Source: Homarus americanus
Lineage: Eukaryota; Arthropoda; Malacostraca; Decapoda; Nephropidae
Reading direction: 5' to 3'
Length of the DNA stretch: 64,000 nucleotides
Assembly: GCF_018991925.1 (NCBI RefSeq)
Contig: NW_024735503.1
Location: forward strand, 4,056,839 to 4,120,838
The position numbers and the translations under genes are program-made. Below, piece by piece: positions 1 through 13,336 of this stretch (positions are counted from its first letter, which is position 1; the number at the start of each line of letters is the position of its first letter). A model generated the notes under the pieces. That model worked only from the letters and a program-made list of their open reading frames with translations. It did not search any database and was not told the DNA's origin.

Positions 1-640
<640 letters not shown>

Positions 641-740
641 NNNNNNNNNNNNNNNNNNNNNNNNNNNNNNNNNNNNNNNNNNNNNNNNNNNNNNNNNNNN
701 NNNNNNNNNNNNNNNNNNNNNNNNNNNNNNNNNNNNNNNN
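641..740. other. Assembly gap, 100 N
   Basis: Exactly 100 N separate a low-copy sequence from a GT-rich minisatellite. The round size indicates a placeholder scaffold gap of unknown true length. Confidence 0.99.
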
Positions 741-2088
741 TGTGTGTGTGTGTGTCCAGTGCCTAGTGCCAGTCCCTAATTTGTGTGTGTGTGTGTGTGC
801 AGGCCTAGTGTTAGTCCCTAGTGTGTGCGTGTGTGTGTGTGTGTCTCAGACCCCTAGTATGTGTGTCAATCCCTAGTGTGTGTGTCAGACCCCAGTGTGT
901 GTCAGGCCACAGGTGTTGTGTATCAGGTTCTTGGTGTGTGTGTTAGTCCCCTAGTGTGTGTGTGTGTGTGTGTGTGTGTCAGGCCCTACTGTGTGCCAGG
1001 CCCCTAGTGTGTGTGTGTCAGGCCCTCACTGTGTGCAAGGCCCCTAGTGTGTGTGTCAGGCCCCTACTGTGTGCCAGGCCCCCAGTGTGTGTGTCAGACC
1101 CTAGTGTGTGTGTGCAGGTTCCTGGTGTGTGTGTGTGTGTGTGTGTGTCAGGCCCCTGGTGTGCAGACCCCTAGTGTGTGTGTCAGACCCCTAGTTGTGT
1201 GTGTGAGGCCCTGGTGGTGTTGTGTCAGGTTCCTGGTGTGTGTGTGTGTGTGTGTGTCAGACCCCTAGTGTGTGTGTCAGTCCCTAGTGTGTCAGTGCCC
1301 TAGTGTGTCAGGCCCCTAGTGTGTGTGTCAGTACCCTAGTGTGTCAGTCCCCAGGTGTGTGTGTCAGTACCTAGTGTGTCAGTCCCCTGGTGTGTGTGTG
1401 GGGCCCCTAGTGTGTGTGTCAGGCCCCTAGTGTGTGTGTGTGTGTGTGTGTCAGACCCCTGGTGTGTGTGTCAGTCCCTAGTGTGTGTCAGCACCCTAGT
1501 GTGTGTCAGTACCCTAGTGTGTCAGTACCCTAGTGTGTCAGGCCCCTGGTGTGTGTGTCAGTGCCCCCTGGTGTGTCAGGCCCCTAGTGTGTGTGTCAGG
1601 CCCCTGGTGTGTGTGTCAGGGTTCCTGGTGTGTGTGTGTGTGTGTGTCAGGCCCCTAGTGTGTTGTCAGTACCCTGGTGTGTCAGGCCCCTGGGTGTGTC
1701 GGAGTGTGTGTGTCAGGTTCCTAGTGTGTGTGTGTGTGTGTGTGTGTCAGGCCCTCAGTGTGTGTCCAGTGCCCTAGTGTGTGCAGACCCCTAGTGTGTG
1801 TGTCGGACCCCTAGTGTGTGTGTCAGTACCTAGTGTGTGTCAGGCCCCTAGTGTGTGTGTGGTCCCCTAGTGTGTGTGTGTGTGCGTCAGGCCCCGGTGT
1901 GTGTGATAGGCCCCTAGTGTGTGTATATCGGTCCTCTAGTGTGTCAGGCCCCTAGTGTGTGTGACAGGCCCCTAGTGTGTGTATCAGGCCCCTGGTGTGT
2001 TGTGTCAGTCCCCTAGTGTGTGTGTTGTGTGTGTGTGGTGTGTCAGGCCCCTAGTGTGTGTATATCAGTCCCCTGGTGTGTCAGGCCC

Positions 2089-2130
<42 letters not shown>

Positions 2131-2590
2131 AGGCCCCTAGTGTGTAGGGCCCGTGTGTGTATATCAGTCCCCTAGTGTGTCAGTCCCCTGGTGTGTGTGT
2201 GTGTGTGTGTAGAGGCTAGGTGTGACAGGCCCCTGGGTGTGTGTATATCAGTCCCCTAGTGTGTCAGGCCTAGGTGTGTCAGGCCCCTAGTGTGTGTGAC
2301 AGGCCCCTAGTGTGTGTATCAGGCCCCTAGTGTGTTGTGTCAGTCCCTTGGTGTGTGTGTGTGTGTGTGTGTCGGAGCTGAGTGTGTGTCAGGCCCCTAG
2401 TGTGACAGGCCCCTAGTGTGTGTATATCAGTCCCTTGGGTGTGTGTGTGAGGCCCCTAGTACGTCAGGCTAGTGTGTGTGAGGCCTCTGGTGTGTGCGTC
2501 ATTCCCCTAGTGTGTGCGTGAGGCCCCTAGCCATCAGGCTAGTTGTGTGTGAGGCCTCTAGTGTGCGTCAGGCCCCTAGTGTGTCCAGGC
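741..2590. repeat. GT-rich minisatellite, about 20-bp unit
   Basis: The array consists of variants of CCCCTAGTGTGTGTGTCAGG with expansions of the GT core, CTAG/CTGG alternation and TATATCAGT variants. It starts directly at the gap, so its left edge is unknown. Cysteine/valine-rich open frames here simply translate GTGTGT. Confidence 0.95.
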
Positions 2591-2704
2591 CCCAGCTCTC
2601 CTCCCCACAGTATGGCCTCCTCCTGCGTCTCTAGGAAAGAGTATAAGAGGCGGCCTTGTATGCCTCTCACTATAAAACCTCACTATAAGACCTCACAAAA
2701 AATA

Positions 2705-3085
2705 ACACTTTTGACGCTGGGACCTCTCTTCCTCCTCCTCCTCCACCCCCTCTCCCACCCTCCTCCTCCTCCACCTCTTCCTCCTTTCCATCTTCCTCCT
2801 CCTCCTCCTCCACCTCCCTCCCCCCTCCTCCTTTCCTTCCACACCTCCTCCTCCTCCTCCTCCTCCTCCTCCCCCCTCTTTCCTCCCTCCCACCTCTCCA
2901 TCCTCCTCCTCCTCTCCATCTTCTCCTCCTCCTCCACCCCTCTCCATCCTCCTCCTCCTCTCCATCTTCCTCCTCCTCCTCACCCCTCTCCCATCCTCCT
3001 CCTCCTCCTCCTCCACCCCTCTCCATCCTCCTCCTCTTTCCATCTTCCTCCTCCTCCTCCTCTCACACCCCCTTCCTCCCACAAA
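2705..3085. repeat. Polypyrimidine (CCT)n-type tract
   Basis: About 380 bp of nearly pure C/T built on CCTCCTCCT with CCACCC and TTCCAT interruptions. The complementary strand is a long polypurine run able in principle to form triplex or G-rich structures. The preceding 2591-2704 is low-copy sequence without features. Confidence 0.95.
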
Positions 3086-3184
3086 TCTTTCAGTTAATGT
3101 AAAGAAAATAACAGGAACATCTTAATTATCCTATAGCTCCTGTGGTGTGACTCACAGGACGGCACCAGCACACACCCACGTAAC

Positions 3185-4375
3185 CAGGATAGGACGTCAC
3201 TGGGGTAGAACGTCACCAGGATAGGACGTCACCAGGGGTATAGAACGTCACCAGGGGTATAGGACGTCACCAGGGTATAGGACGTCACCAGGGTATAGGA
3301 CGTCACCAGGGGTATAGGACGTCATCAGGGTATACGACGTCACCAGGGTATAGGACGTCACCAGGGTATGGGACGTCACCAGGGGTATAGGACGTCACAA
3401 GGGGTATAGGACGTCACCAGGGGTATAGGACGTCACCAGGGGTATAGAACGTCACCAGGGGTATAGGACGTCACCAGGGTATAGGACGTCATCAGGGGTA
3501 TACGACGTCACCAGGGGTATAGGATCACCAGGGTATAGGACGTCAAAGGGGTATAGGACGTCACCAGGGGTAGAGCGTCACCAGGATAGAGACGTCACCA
3601 GGGTATAGAACGTCACAGGGGTATAGGACGTCACCAAGGGTATGGACGTCACCAGGGGTATAGGACGTCATCAGGGTATACGACGTCACCAGGGTATAGG
3701 ACGTCACCAGAGGTATGGACTTCACCAGGGGTATAGGACGTCACAAGGGGTGTATAGGACGTCACCAGGGGTATAGGACGTCACCAGGGTATAGGACGTC
3801 ACCAGGGGTATAGGACGTCACGGGCTATAGGACGTCACCAGGGTATAGGACGTCAAAGGGGTATAGGACGTCACAAGGGTATAGGACGTCACCAGGGTAT
3901 AGGACGTCACCAGGGGTATACGACGTCACCAGGGGTATAGGACATCACGGGATAGGGCGTCACCAGGGATATAGGACGTCACCAGGGGTATAGGACGTCA
4001 CCAGGGTATAAGACGTCACCAGGGGTATAGGACGTCACAAGGATATAGGGCGTCACCAGGGGTATAGGACGTCACCAGGGGTATAGGACGTCACAAGGGA
4101 TATAGGACGTCACCAGGGGTATAGGACGTCACCAGGGTATAGGACGTCACCAGGGGTATACGACGTCACCAGGGGTATAGGACGTCACAAGGGATATAGG
4201 ACGTCACAAGGGTAGGACGTCACGGGGTATAGGACGTCACAAGGGTATAGGACGTCACCAGGGTATAGGACGTCACCAGGGGTTATAGGACGTCACCGGG
4301 GTATAGGACGTCACCAGGGTATAGGACGTCACAAGGGATAGGACGTCACCAAGTACAGGACGTCAGCAGGCTTTA
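3185..4375. repeat. CGTCA-containing minisatellite, 19-20 bp unit
   Basis: Roughly 60 units of the form GTATAGGACGTCACCAGGG. Almost every unit keeps GACGTCAC, one base from the palindromic cAMP-response element TGACGTCA. Variation is mostly G-run length and loss of CCA. The array ends at a short degenerate tail (AAGTACAGGACGTCAGCAGG) before a (GA)n tract. Confidence 0.96.
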
Positions 4376-4396
4376 GAGTGACGCAGATATATGAAG

Positions 4397-4403
4397 GAGA
4401 GAG

Positions 4404-4479
<76 letters not shown>

Positions 4480-4523
4480 GATAATTTAAGTACCTTATTT
4501 ATATAGACATTCGTGAGCTATAA

Positions 4524-4585
<62 letters not shown>
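4397..4585. repeat. Two (GA)n microsatellites
   Basis: GA runs occupy about 4397-4476 and 4528-4583, separated by about 50 bp of AT-rich sequence. Confidence 0.96.
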
Positions 4586-4587
<2 letters not shown>

Positions 4588-5030
4588 CGGTGGACCCACG
4601 TGAGAATTGGAGCATAAGAACTGAGCATTATATGTAAATTTTATATCTCTTTTCCTTCTGAATTATATGTAAATTTTATATCTCATCCTGCTGAATAGAC
4701 ATAAAAGGAGACTCTAGACTCTTGGTCTTAATGAGGAGACAGAGACAACTTCTCCTCCACGGTAAGAGAATATTATCTATTTTATAATTATATCCGGGTT
4801 ATATAAACTACTTCTTTCGTCAGTATAATAGATCTATTTATTTTACTATAACTATAATTGGCTATAATCAATGTTATATTATTAAACCATTTTATTTATG
4901 TTTCAGTTAATTTTATTTAATTTTTGTATTTTGATTCAGTTTTTATTATTTTATGTAATTATTGTAACTTGTATTGTAATTTGTATTTTGAATCAATCAT
5001 ATACGATATTTGGTTATTATTGTTGAGTTT
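4586..5030. other. AT-rich low-copy spacer
   Basis: The spacer contains a direct repeat of ATTATATGTAAATTTTATAT (4627 and 4662 regions, about 35 bp apart) and otherwise unstructured AT-rich sequence. No open frame or RNA gene can be supported. Confidence 0.6.
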
Positions 5031-5385
5031 ATTTTTCTTTATTCATGTTCATCAGTAAGAACAAAACAATAGAACATGAACCATTTAAGAACACGAGTAG
5101 AAGGACCCAATGAGGAACAAGACCGGTAAGAAATGAAAAGCAAGAACATTGAACAAGAACCGATACCCACACGACCCATGAACAATGAAGAACAAGAACA
5201 GCAAGAACAAGAACGGAGATGCCACATGACCCAGAAACAATGATGAACAAGAACAATGAAAACAAATACAATGAAGAACACGTACAGTGAAAAAAAGGTA
5301 CAGAAGACAATAACCCTTAAGAACAAAAAAACAATGAAGGAACAGAGGCAGAGCACACGACCCAATTTGAGGAGCAGTTGTGTTT
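5031..5385. repeat. Degenerate AAGAAC-type repeat
   Basis: A-rich sequence built from AACAAGAAC and AACAATGAAGAAC motifs with irregular spacing. Minus-strand hydrophobic open frames here (about 93-108 codons) are translations of this repeat and lack recognisable domains. Confidence 0.75.
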
Positions 5386-5454
5386 TATTCTTGAACTCGT
5401 GAGTTTATCAAGTTAATTTAGCTGCGAAACAAACAGACCCGCGTCCTGGCCACT

Positions 5455-5730
5455 AAATTACAGCCAGCACACTCCCCTCACTCTCACTTCACTCTCATTC
5501 CTACCTCTCACTCCTTCACTGACATTCTTCCTTCATCCTCATTCTTCACTCTCACCCCTCTCACTCTCATCTCTTCTTTCTTCTTCCTCGCCTCCTCTCC
5601 TCACCTCATCCCACCCCTCACGTCAACCTCATTCTTCCTCACCACTTACACTCTCACTCTCACTCTCCTCACTCTATTCTTCCTCACTCCCATCCCTACT
5701 CCCTCCTTCTCCTCCTCTACCTCTCCAAGA
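5455..5730. repeat. CT-rich CACTCTC-type repeat
   Basis: Pyrimidine-rich degenerate repeat of CACTCTCACTC, CATTCTTCCTCA and similar motifs. The unit is not regular enough to define a fixed period. Confidence 0.75.
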
Positions 5731-5751
5731 CAGCGTGGGCCTGGGCGAAAA

Positions 5752-5779
5752 TATTATAATAATAATAATAATAATAATT
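5752..5779. repeat. (AAT)n microsatellite
   Basis: About nine ATA/AAT trinucleotides at the start of an AT-rich spacer. Confidence 0.95.
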
Positions 5780-6155
5780 CATATTAAATAAAAAATTAAT
5801 CAAAATACAAAAATTAAAAATAAATAATAAAATAATCTGATAATAATAACTAACAACAATATATGTAATAAAAGAACCATAAGTAATACAAAAAATAAAA
5901 TAAAAATCAATAGTGAGAAACGATATATATATATATATATGTTGTTGTCAATGATAAGAAGAAACAATTGAGACCCTGCAATTGTGTGTAAATGAGCAGA
6001 AAGACAGATCAGCATCAGGGATTTAGTCACAATTTTCGTGATGCCATATAGCAGCAGGGTCGACCATGAGACAACACATTATGCTTCCAATGTCTTCCCA
6101 GGCGGTAGTACCTCCTGTTACCTACTACCTATTGAGTGTTTCAAAAATACAGAAG
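5780..6155. other. AT-rich spacer, nothing recognised
   Basis: Low-copy AT-rich DNA with a short (AT)n at 5925-5941. A minus-strand frame of 76 codons at 5800-6030 is hydrophobic through AT bias only and shows no motif. Confidence 0.5.
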
Positions 6156-6159
6156 AACA

Positions 6160-7915
6160 GAAAGAAAGATAGAAAAGAAAGAAAGAAAAAAGAAATAAAT
6201 AAAGAAAGGAAATAAAGAAAGAAAGATAGGCAGAAAGAGAAAGAAATAAAGAAGAAAGAAATAAAGAAAGAAAGATAGAGAAAGAAAGAGAGAAATAAAT
6301 AAAGACAGAAATAAAAGAAAGAAGATGAAAGAAAGAAAGAACTAAAGAAGAAGAACTAAATAAGAAATAAATAAAGAAATAAAGAAAGAAAGAAAGATAG
6401 AAAGAAGAAGAAGAAGTAAATAAAAGAGAAATGAAAGAGAAGGGAACTAGAAGGAACTAGGTAAAGAGAATAAATGAAAGAGCAAAGAGAAGAAGATGAA
6501 AGAGAAGAAGAAATAAATAAAGACGAAATAACGAAGAAGAAAGAAAGAAAGAAGAAGAGAGAAATAAAATGAAGACAGAAATGAAAGAAGAAAGAAAGAA
6601 AGAAAGAAAGAAAGAGAAATAAATAAAGAAAGGAAATAAAGAAAGAGATGAGAAAGAAAGAGAAATAAATAAAAGACAAATAAAAAAGAGAAAGAAAGAA
6701 GAAAGAAAGAAGAAATAAATAAAGAAGAAATAAAGAAAGAAGGGCTAAAAAGAGAAGGAAATGAAAGTAAGAGGAGGAAAGAAGTGAAATGGAAAGACGA
6801 AAGAAAGAAGGAAAGAAAGAAGAGAAAAAATAAAGACAGAAAGAAAGAAAGGATGAGAGAAAGAAAGAAGTGAAAATAAAATGAAGGAAAATGAGAAAGA
6901 AAGAAACTGAAAAATGAGAGAAGTAAGTAAAATAAAATGAAAGAAAGAAAGGAAGGAACTAAATAGAAAGAGCAGAGAAGAAGAAAGAAAAAAAGACAGA
7001 AAGAAAGAAAGAAAAGAAAGAAAGAAATAAATAAAAAGAAAAGAAGTAAAGAGAAAGGAACTGAAAGAAAGGAACTGGAAATGGGAAGGTAGATAAAGTG
7101 GGAAGGAACTGAATAAAATGAGGAGGAGGAAAGAAAGTGGAAGTAAGGAAGGAGTGGCGAAAGAGAGAAGGAGGGAAGGAAATAAAGAAGGAATGAAAGG
7201 AGAGAGAGAGAAGGAAGTAAGTAAAAAGAGAAATGAAAGAAAGAGAAGATAGAGAAAGAAAATGAGAAAGAAATGAGAGAGAAAGAAAGAAGATGAGAAA
7301 GAGAAAGAAAGAAAGTACATAAAGAAGAAATAAAGAAAGAAAGAAAGAACTAAAATGAAGAAAGAGAAATCAAAATAAAGAAATAAAGAAAGAAAGAAAG
7401 AAAGAAAACTAAATAAAGAAAGAGCAGAAAAGAAAGAAAGAAAGACAAAGAAAGAAAGAAAGAAGAGAGAAAGAAATGAAATAGGCAGAAATAAAGAAAG
7501 AAGAAAGATAGAAAGAAAGAAAGAGAAATAAAATAAAAGAAAAGTAAAGAAGAAAGAAAAAGCTAAATAAAAAGAAGAGAAATAAAATAAAGGAAATAAA
7601 GAAAGAAAGAAAGAAAGAGAAAGGAACTAAATGAAAGGAACGAAGAAGAAGAAAAAGAGGCAGGAAAGAAAGAAAGAAGAAGAAGAGAGAAATAAATAAA
7701 AGAAAGAAATAAAAGAAGAAAGAAAGAATAAAAGAAGAAAGAACTAAAATAAAGAAAGAGAAATAAATAAAGAAATAAAAGAAAAGAAAAGAAAGGATGA
7801 AATAAATAAAGAAGAGAAAGAAAGAAAGAGAATGGGAGAAGGAAAGGAAGGAACTGGAAGAAGGGAAGAATGAAAAAGGAAAGGAAGGACGGGAAAGAAA
7901 GGAAAGGAAAGAGCA
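6160..7915. repeat. Long degenerate (GAAA)n polypurine tract
   Basis: About 1.75 kb of GAAA/GAAATAAA with AGAAGAAG and GGAA interruptions, nearly all purine plus T on the plus strand. Minus-strand Phe/Ser/Leu-rich frames of up to 191 codons are translations of TTTC and are not genes. Confidence 0.96.
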
Positions 7916-8009
7916 TATTAAGCTGGAATTGAGCTAAATGAAACAAACACAAAGATAAAACTAAGAAGAATGAATAAAACATAAATGACAATACGAAGAA
8001 TCGATAAAG

Positions 8010-8090
8010 AGGTCAGTCGTGTATGATGCGTGTATGAGTCGTGTATGATACGTGTATGAGTCATGTATGATACGTGGATGAGTCGGTGGG
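8010..8090. repeat. Short tandem repeat, about 20-bp unit, about four copies
   Basis: Units read approximately GTCGTGTATGATACGTGTAT, with point changes between copies. Confidence 0.85.
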
Positions 8091-8154
8091 AACGATAATA
8101 AGGATAAGAAACGAACACGTGAGGGCTAAAAAGACGATGAAGCAATGGGAGAAG

Positions 8155-8995
8155 AGGAGGTAAAGGCGATAAATAAAAATGAGGTGGATGATGATGAGGG
8201 AGAGGAGAAGGAGGAGGAGGAAAAGTGAGGTGGATGATGATGAGGGAGAAGGAGGAGGAGGAGGAAAGAATGAGGTGGATGATGATGAGGGAGAAGGAGG
8301 AGGAAGAAGAATGGGTGGATGATGATGAGGGGAGAAGGAGGAGGAAGCTGAATGAGGTGGATGATGATGAGGAGGAGAAGGAGGAGGAGGAGGAAGAATG
8401 AGGTGGATGATGATGAGGGAGAAGGAGGAGGAAGATGAATGAGGTGGATGATGATGAGGAGGAGAAGGAGGAGGAGGAGGAAGAATGGAGGTGGATGATG
8501 ATGAGGGAGAAGGAGGGAGGAGAGATGAATGGGTGGATGATGATGGGGAAAGGAGGAGGAAGATGAATGAGGTGGATGATGATGAGGGAGGAGAAGGGAG
8601 GAGGAGGAGGAGGAAAGAATGAGGTGGATGATGATGAGGGAGAAGGAGGAGGAAGATGAATGAGGTGGATGATGATGAGGAGAAGGAGGAGGAAGATGAA
8701 TGAGGTGGATGATGATGAGGGGAGGAGGAGGAGGAGGAGGAGAATGAGGGTGGATGATGATGAGGAGAAGGAGGAGGAAGAGGATGAATGGGGTGGATGA
8801 TGATGAGGGAGAAGGAGGAAAGAATGGAGGTGGATGATGATGAGAGAGGAGGAAGATGAGGTGGATGATGATGAAGGAGGAGAAGGAGAGAGTAGGAGTG
8901 GATGATGATAAGGAAGAGAAGGGAGGGAAGAATGAGGTGAATGATGATGAGGGAGGAGGAGAGAGAGAGAGGGAGGAATAGGAGGAGGAGGAGGT
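8155..8995. repeat. GATGATGATGAGG minisatellite, about 40-60 bp unit
   Basis: Each unit pairs GAGGTGGATGATGATGAGGG with a GAGAAGGAGGAGGAAG block. Unit length varies with the number of AGG triplets. The plus strand is almost entirely purine plus T. Confidence 0.94.
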
Positions 8996-9079
8996 TAAAA
9001 GGGAAGAGGGAGAAGAAGTTGAAGGGAGGGCTGAATGAGACTCAAGGGAGGTGGGAGGCGACCTTCATCATGAGGCGTG

Positions 9080-9760
9080 GAGGTTGGGTTAGGTTAGGTT
9101 AGGATGGATTAGCGTTGGGTTTCAGTAGGTTGGGTTACAGTAGGTTAGGTTGGGTTGGGATGGATTAGCGTTGGTTTGGTAGGTTAGGTTAGGTTGGGTT
9201 AGGATGGATTAGCGTTGGGTTACAGTAGGTTAGGGTTAGGATGGATTAGCGTTGGGTTACAGTAGGTTAGGTTAGGATGGATTAGCGTTAGGTTGGGTTA
9301 AGTTGGGTTACAGTAGGTTGGGTTAGGATGGATTAGCGTTGGGTTTCAGTAGGTTGGGTTACAGTGGTTGGGTTAGGTTGGGATGGATTAGCGTTGGGTT
9401 ACAGTAGGTTAGGTTAGGTTAGGTTTGGGATGGTTAGCGTTGGGTTACAGTAGGTTAGGTTAGGATGGATTAGCGTTGGGTTACAGTAGGTTTGGTTACG
9501 GTAGGTTAGGTTAGCGTTACGATGGATTGGCGTTAGGTTACAGTAGGTTGGGTTGGGTTAGCGTTACGATGGATTGCGTTGGGTTACAGTAGGTTGGGTG
9601 AGCGTTACGATGGATTAGCGTTGGGTTACAGTAGGTTTGGTTACAGTAGGTTAGGTTAGGTTGGGTTAGCGTTGGGATGGATTAGCGTTGGGTTACAGTA
9701 GTTTGGTTACAGTAGGTTAGGTTAGGTTAGGTTAGGTTAGGTTAGCGTTGGAATGGTTCG
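9080..9760 (+). repeat. Telomere-like TTAGG composite repeat
   Basis: The array mixes TTAGG/TTGGG pentamers with GATGGATTAGCG and GGGTTACAGTAGG blocks in a loose unit of about 30-40 bp, ending in a clean run of TTAGG at about 9715-9743. TTAGG is the canonical arthropod telomere unit. Its internal position and decay make this an interstitial telomere-derived satellite, with the G-rich strand on plus. Confidence 0.88.
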
Positions 9761-9947
9761 TCTTAAGGTGAGACAATATGAAGGGCTAATCTTCAGGTGT
9801 GGGCATCAGCGTCGCTCAGGTGGTAACAGACAAGTTTGGTTTTGTTATTCCGTGTGACCTTTAAGGGGACCAGGTGGCCGGGAATAGTAATTAACGTAAT
9901 GAGGAGACACCTAGAGTTGGTTACCTCCACAACCCTACGACCCTAGC
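9761..9947. other. Low-copy spacer, nothing recognised
   Basis: About 190 bp of non-repetitive sequence between the TTAGG array and the CCTCCC array. No gene signal. Confidence 0.5.
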
Positions 9948-12925
9948 AGTTGGTCCTCACTCTCCCTCACACCCCACCCACTCCTCCTCACACCACCTCC
10001 TCCTCACACCCACCCCTCCTCCCACACACCGCACCCTCCTCCACACCCACCCTCCTCCCTCACCACACCCTCCTCCCTCACACCTCACCCTCCCCTCCAC
10101 ACCACACCCTCCTCCCTTACACCTCACCTCCTCCCTCACACCTCACCCTCCTCCCTCACACCTCACCCTCCTCCCTCACACCCCACCTCCTCCCTCCACC
10201 ACCCTCTCCCTCACACCTCACCTCTCTCTCACACCTCACCTCCTCCCTCACACCCCACACCCTCCCTCCCATCACCTCACCCTCCTCCCTCACACACCTC
10301 ACCCTCCTCCCTCACACCTCACCCTCCTCCCTCACACCACACCCTCCTGCCTCACACCCACCCTCCTCCCTCACACCACATCCTCCTCCCTCACACCCAT
10401 CCTCCTCCCTCACACCTCACCCCTCCTCCCTCACACCCCACCCTCCTCTCTCACCTCCACCCTTCCTCCTCACACCCACCCTCCTCCCTCACACCCTCAC
10501 TCCCTCACACACCACACCCCTCCTCCCTCACCTCCTCCCTCCCTCCACCCTCCTCCCTCACACCACCTCCCTCCCTCACACCCCTCCTCCCTCACACCCC
10601 CTCCTCCCTCACACCACACCTCCTCCCTCACACCACATCCCTCCTCTCCCTCACACCTCACCCTCCTCCCTCCACACCCCACCTCCTCCCTCACACACCT
10701 CCTCCTCACACCACAACCTCCTCCCTCACACCCTCCTCCCTCACACCACGCCTCCTCCTCACACCTCTCCTCACACACCACACCCTCCCTCCCTCACTCC
10801 CACCCCTCCTCCCTCACCACACCCTCCTCCCTCACACTCACCTCCCTCCCTCACCACACCCTCCTCCCTCACACACCTCACTCCCTCCACCCCACCCTCC
10901 TCCCTCACTACCCACTCTCCTCCCCTCACACCACCCTCCTCCCCCACCCCCACCACCCCTCCTCCCTCACACACACTCTCCTCCCTCACACCACCCTCCT
11001 CCCTCCCCCCCACCCTCCCTCCTCACACCCCTCCTCCTCACACACACCTCCTCCCTCACACCCCTCCTCCTCCCCACCCTCCTCCCTCACACACCCTCCT
11101 CCCTCACACCCCACCCTCTCCCCTCCCTCACCTCACCTCCTCCTCCCTCCCACACCACCCTCCACCCTCACACACCCCTCCTCCCTCACACCCCACCCTC
11201 CTCCCTCCCTCCCACACACCTCCTCCCTCACACCACACCTCCTCCCTCACACCACACTCTCCTCCCTCACACCACACCCTCCTCCTCCACCCCACCCTCC
11301 TCCTCACACCCACCTCCTCCCTCACACCCTCCTCCCTCACACACCCTCCTCCCTCACACTCTCCTCCCTCACACCCTCTCCTCCCTCACACCCCCACCCT
11401 CCTCCCTCACACCCTCCTCCCTCACACCACACCCCTCCTCCCTCACACCCACCTCCTCCCTCCTCACCTCCACCCTCCCTCCCTCACACCACCTCCTCCC
11501 TCACACCCCACCCTCCTCCCTCCCTCACACCCCACCCTCCTCCCCTCCCCACACCCTCCTCCTCCTCCTCCCCTCCTCCCTCACACCACCCTCCCCTTCA
11601 CACCTCACCTCCTCCCTCACACCTCACCCTCTCCTCCCTCACACCTCACCCTCCTCCCTCCTGCCTCACTCCTCCCACCACACCCTCCTCCCTCACACCT
11701 CACCTCCTCTCTCACACCTCCCCTCCTCCCTCACACCACACCCTCCTCCATCACACACCTCACCTCCTCCCTCACCTCACCCTCCTCCCTCCACCTCACC
11801 TCCTCCCTCACCCACACCTCCTCCTCCACCCCACCCTCCTCCTCACACCCATCCTCCTCCCTCACACCACATCCCTCCTCACTTACCCTCACCCTCCCTC
11901 CCTCACACCCCCCGCCTCCTCCCTCACCTCACCTTCCTCCCTCACACCACACCCTCCTCCCTCCACCACCCTCCTCCCTCCGCACCCCTCCTCCCTCACC
12001 CTCCTCCCCTCACACCTCCTCCCCCCACCCACCCTCCTCCTCACGCCTCCCCCCCTCCACCCCTCACTCCCTCACACCACACCTCCTCCCTCCCCACCTC
12101 CTCCCCTCACACCCCACCCACTCCCCTCCACCCCACCCTCCTCCTCCCCTGGCCTCACTCCCTCACACCCCTCCTCCCCTCACACCACACCTCCTCCCTC
12201 ACACCTCACCCTCCTCCCTCACACCACACCCTCCTCCTCCCTCACTCCCTCACACACCTCACCCTCCTCCTCCCACCCTCCTCCCTCACACCCCACCCTC
12301 CTCCTCATACCACACCTCCTCCCTCACACCACACCCTCCTCCCTCACACCACACCCTCCTCCCTCACACCACACTCTCCTCCCTCACACCACACCCTCCT
12401 CCCTCACACCCACCCTCCTCCCTCCCCTCACACCTCACCCTCCTCCCTCACACCACCTCCTCCCTCACACCTCACCCTCCTCCTCCCCACACCCCACCCT
12501 CCTCCCTCACACACACCCTCCTCCCCCACACCTCACCCTCCTCCCTCCACACACCCTCCTCCCTCACACCCCTCCTCCCTCCCCTCACACCTCACCCTCC
12601 TCCCCTCACACCTCACCCTCCTCCTCACCCCACCCTCCTCCCTCCCTCACCCCACCCTCCTCCTCCACACCACCCTCCTCCCTCACCACCTCCTCCCTCA
12701 CCTCACCCCTCCTCCCTCACACCACACCCTCCTCCCGCCACACCTCACCCTCCTCCCTCACACACACCCTCCTCCTCACCTCCTCCTCCCTCACCACCCT
12801 CCTCCCTCACCTCACCCCTCCTCCCCTCACACCACACACCCTCCTCCCTCACACCCTCCCTCCCTCACACACCCTCCTCCCTCACACCACACCTCCTCCC
12901 TCCCACACTCCCCTACCTCACAGTA
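9948..12925. repeat. C-rich minisatellite CCTCCCTCACACC, about 3 kb
   Basis: Units are mixtures of CCTCCTCCCTCACACC with CACACC, CACCTCACC and TCC variants of 12-17 bp. The opposite strand is rich in GGGAGGAGG and is a strong G-quadruplex candidate. A 997-codon Pro/Ser/His/Thr/Leu frame spans the array only because the repeat lacks stop codons. Confidence 0.97.
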
Positions 12926-13045
12926 CAGCGTTGTGCCGTGTAAGTTACAGTGCTGTATCGTCTACAGAATACAAATACGCCTCTCACTCGCCTCGTAGGA
13001 AGATTATGTAGGAATCGACTTCGCTTTAACTCCCAATAAGTAATT
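12926..13045. other. Low-copy spacer
   Basis: Non-repetitive bridge between the C-rich array and the G-rich arrays, with no recognisable gene. It marks the switch from pyrimidine-rich to purine-rich plus strand. Confidence 0.5.
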
Positions 13046-13310
13046 ACATGTAAATGGTGTTTGGCGGAGGCGAAGGAGGAGGAAGAGGAGGAATGGTAGG
13101 TAGGAGGAAGAGTAGGAAGAAAGGAGAAAAATATAAGAGGAGACGAAATAGTGGAGGAGGAGGAATGGGAAGAAAAAGAGGTGGAATAGAGGAGGAAGGG
13201 GAAAAGAGAAGCAAGAGTAGGAGGGAATAGTAGAGAGGAGGAGGAGGCGCTAGACGAAAGAAGAAGGAGAAACAGGAGGAGGAGGCGGTAAAGAGGAGAG
13301 GCACATATCC
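13046..13310. repeat. Purine-rich GGAGGA/GAAGA tract
   Basis: Irregular AGGAGGAGGAA sequence on the plus strand, without a fixed unit. Confidence 0.85.
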
Positions 13311-13334
13311 TGGATCTCCTACTCCCGGAGATGG

Positions 13335-13336
<2 letters not shown>

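Noticed and set aside
5029..5365. Hydrophobic minus-strand frames resembling membrane proteins
   Set aside because: Hydrophobicity comes from the GTTCTT complement of an AAGAAC repeat; two frames are open over the same DNA.
9950..12943. 997-codon open frame, Pro/Ser/His/Thr/Leu-rich
   Set aside because: It is a translation of the CCTCCCTCACACC array, which lacks stop codons; there is no domain, no start context and heavy frame drift through indels.
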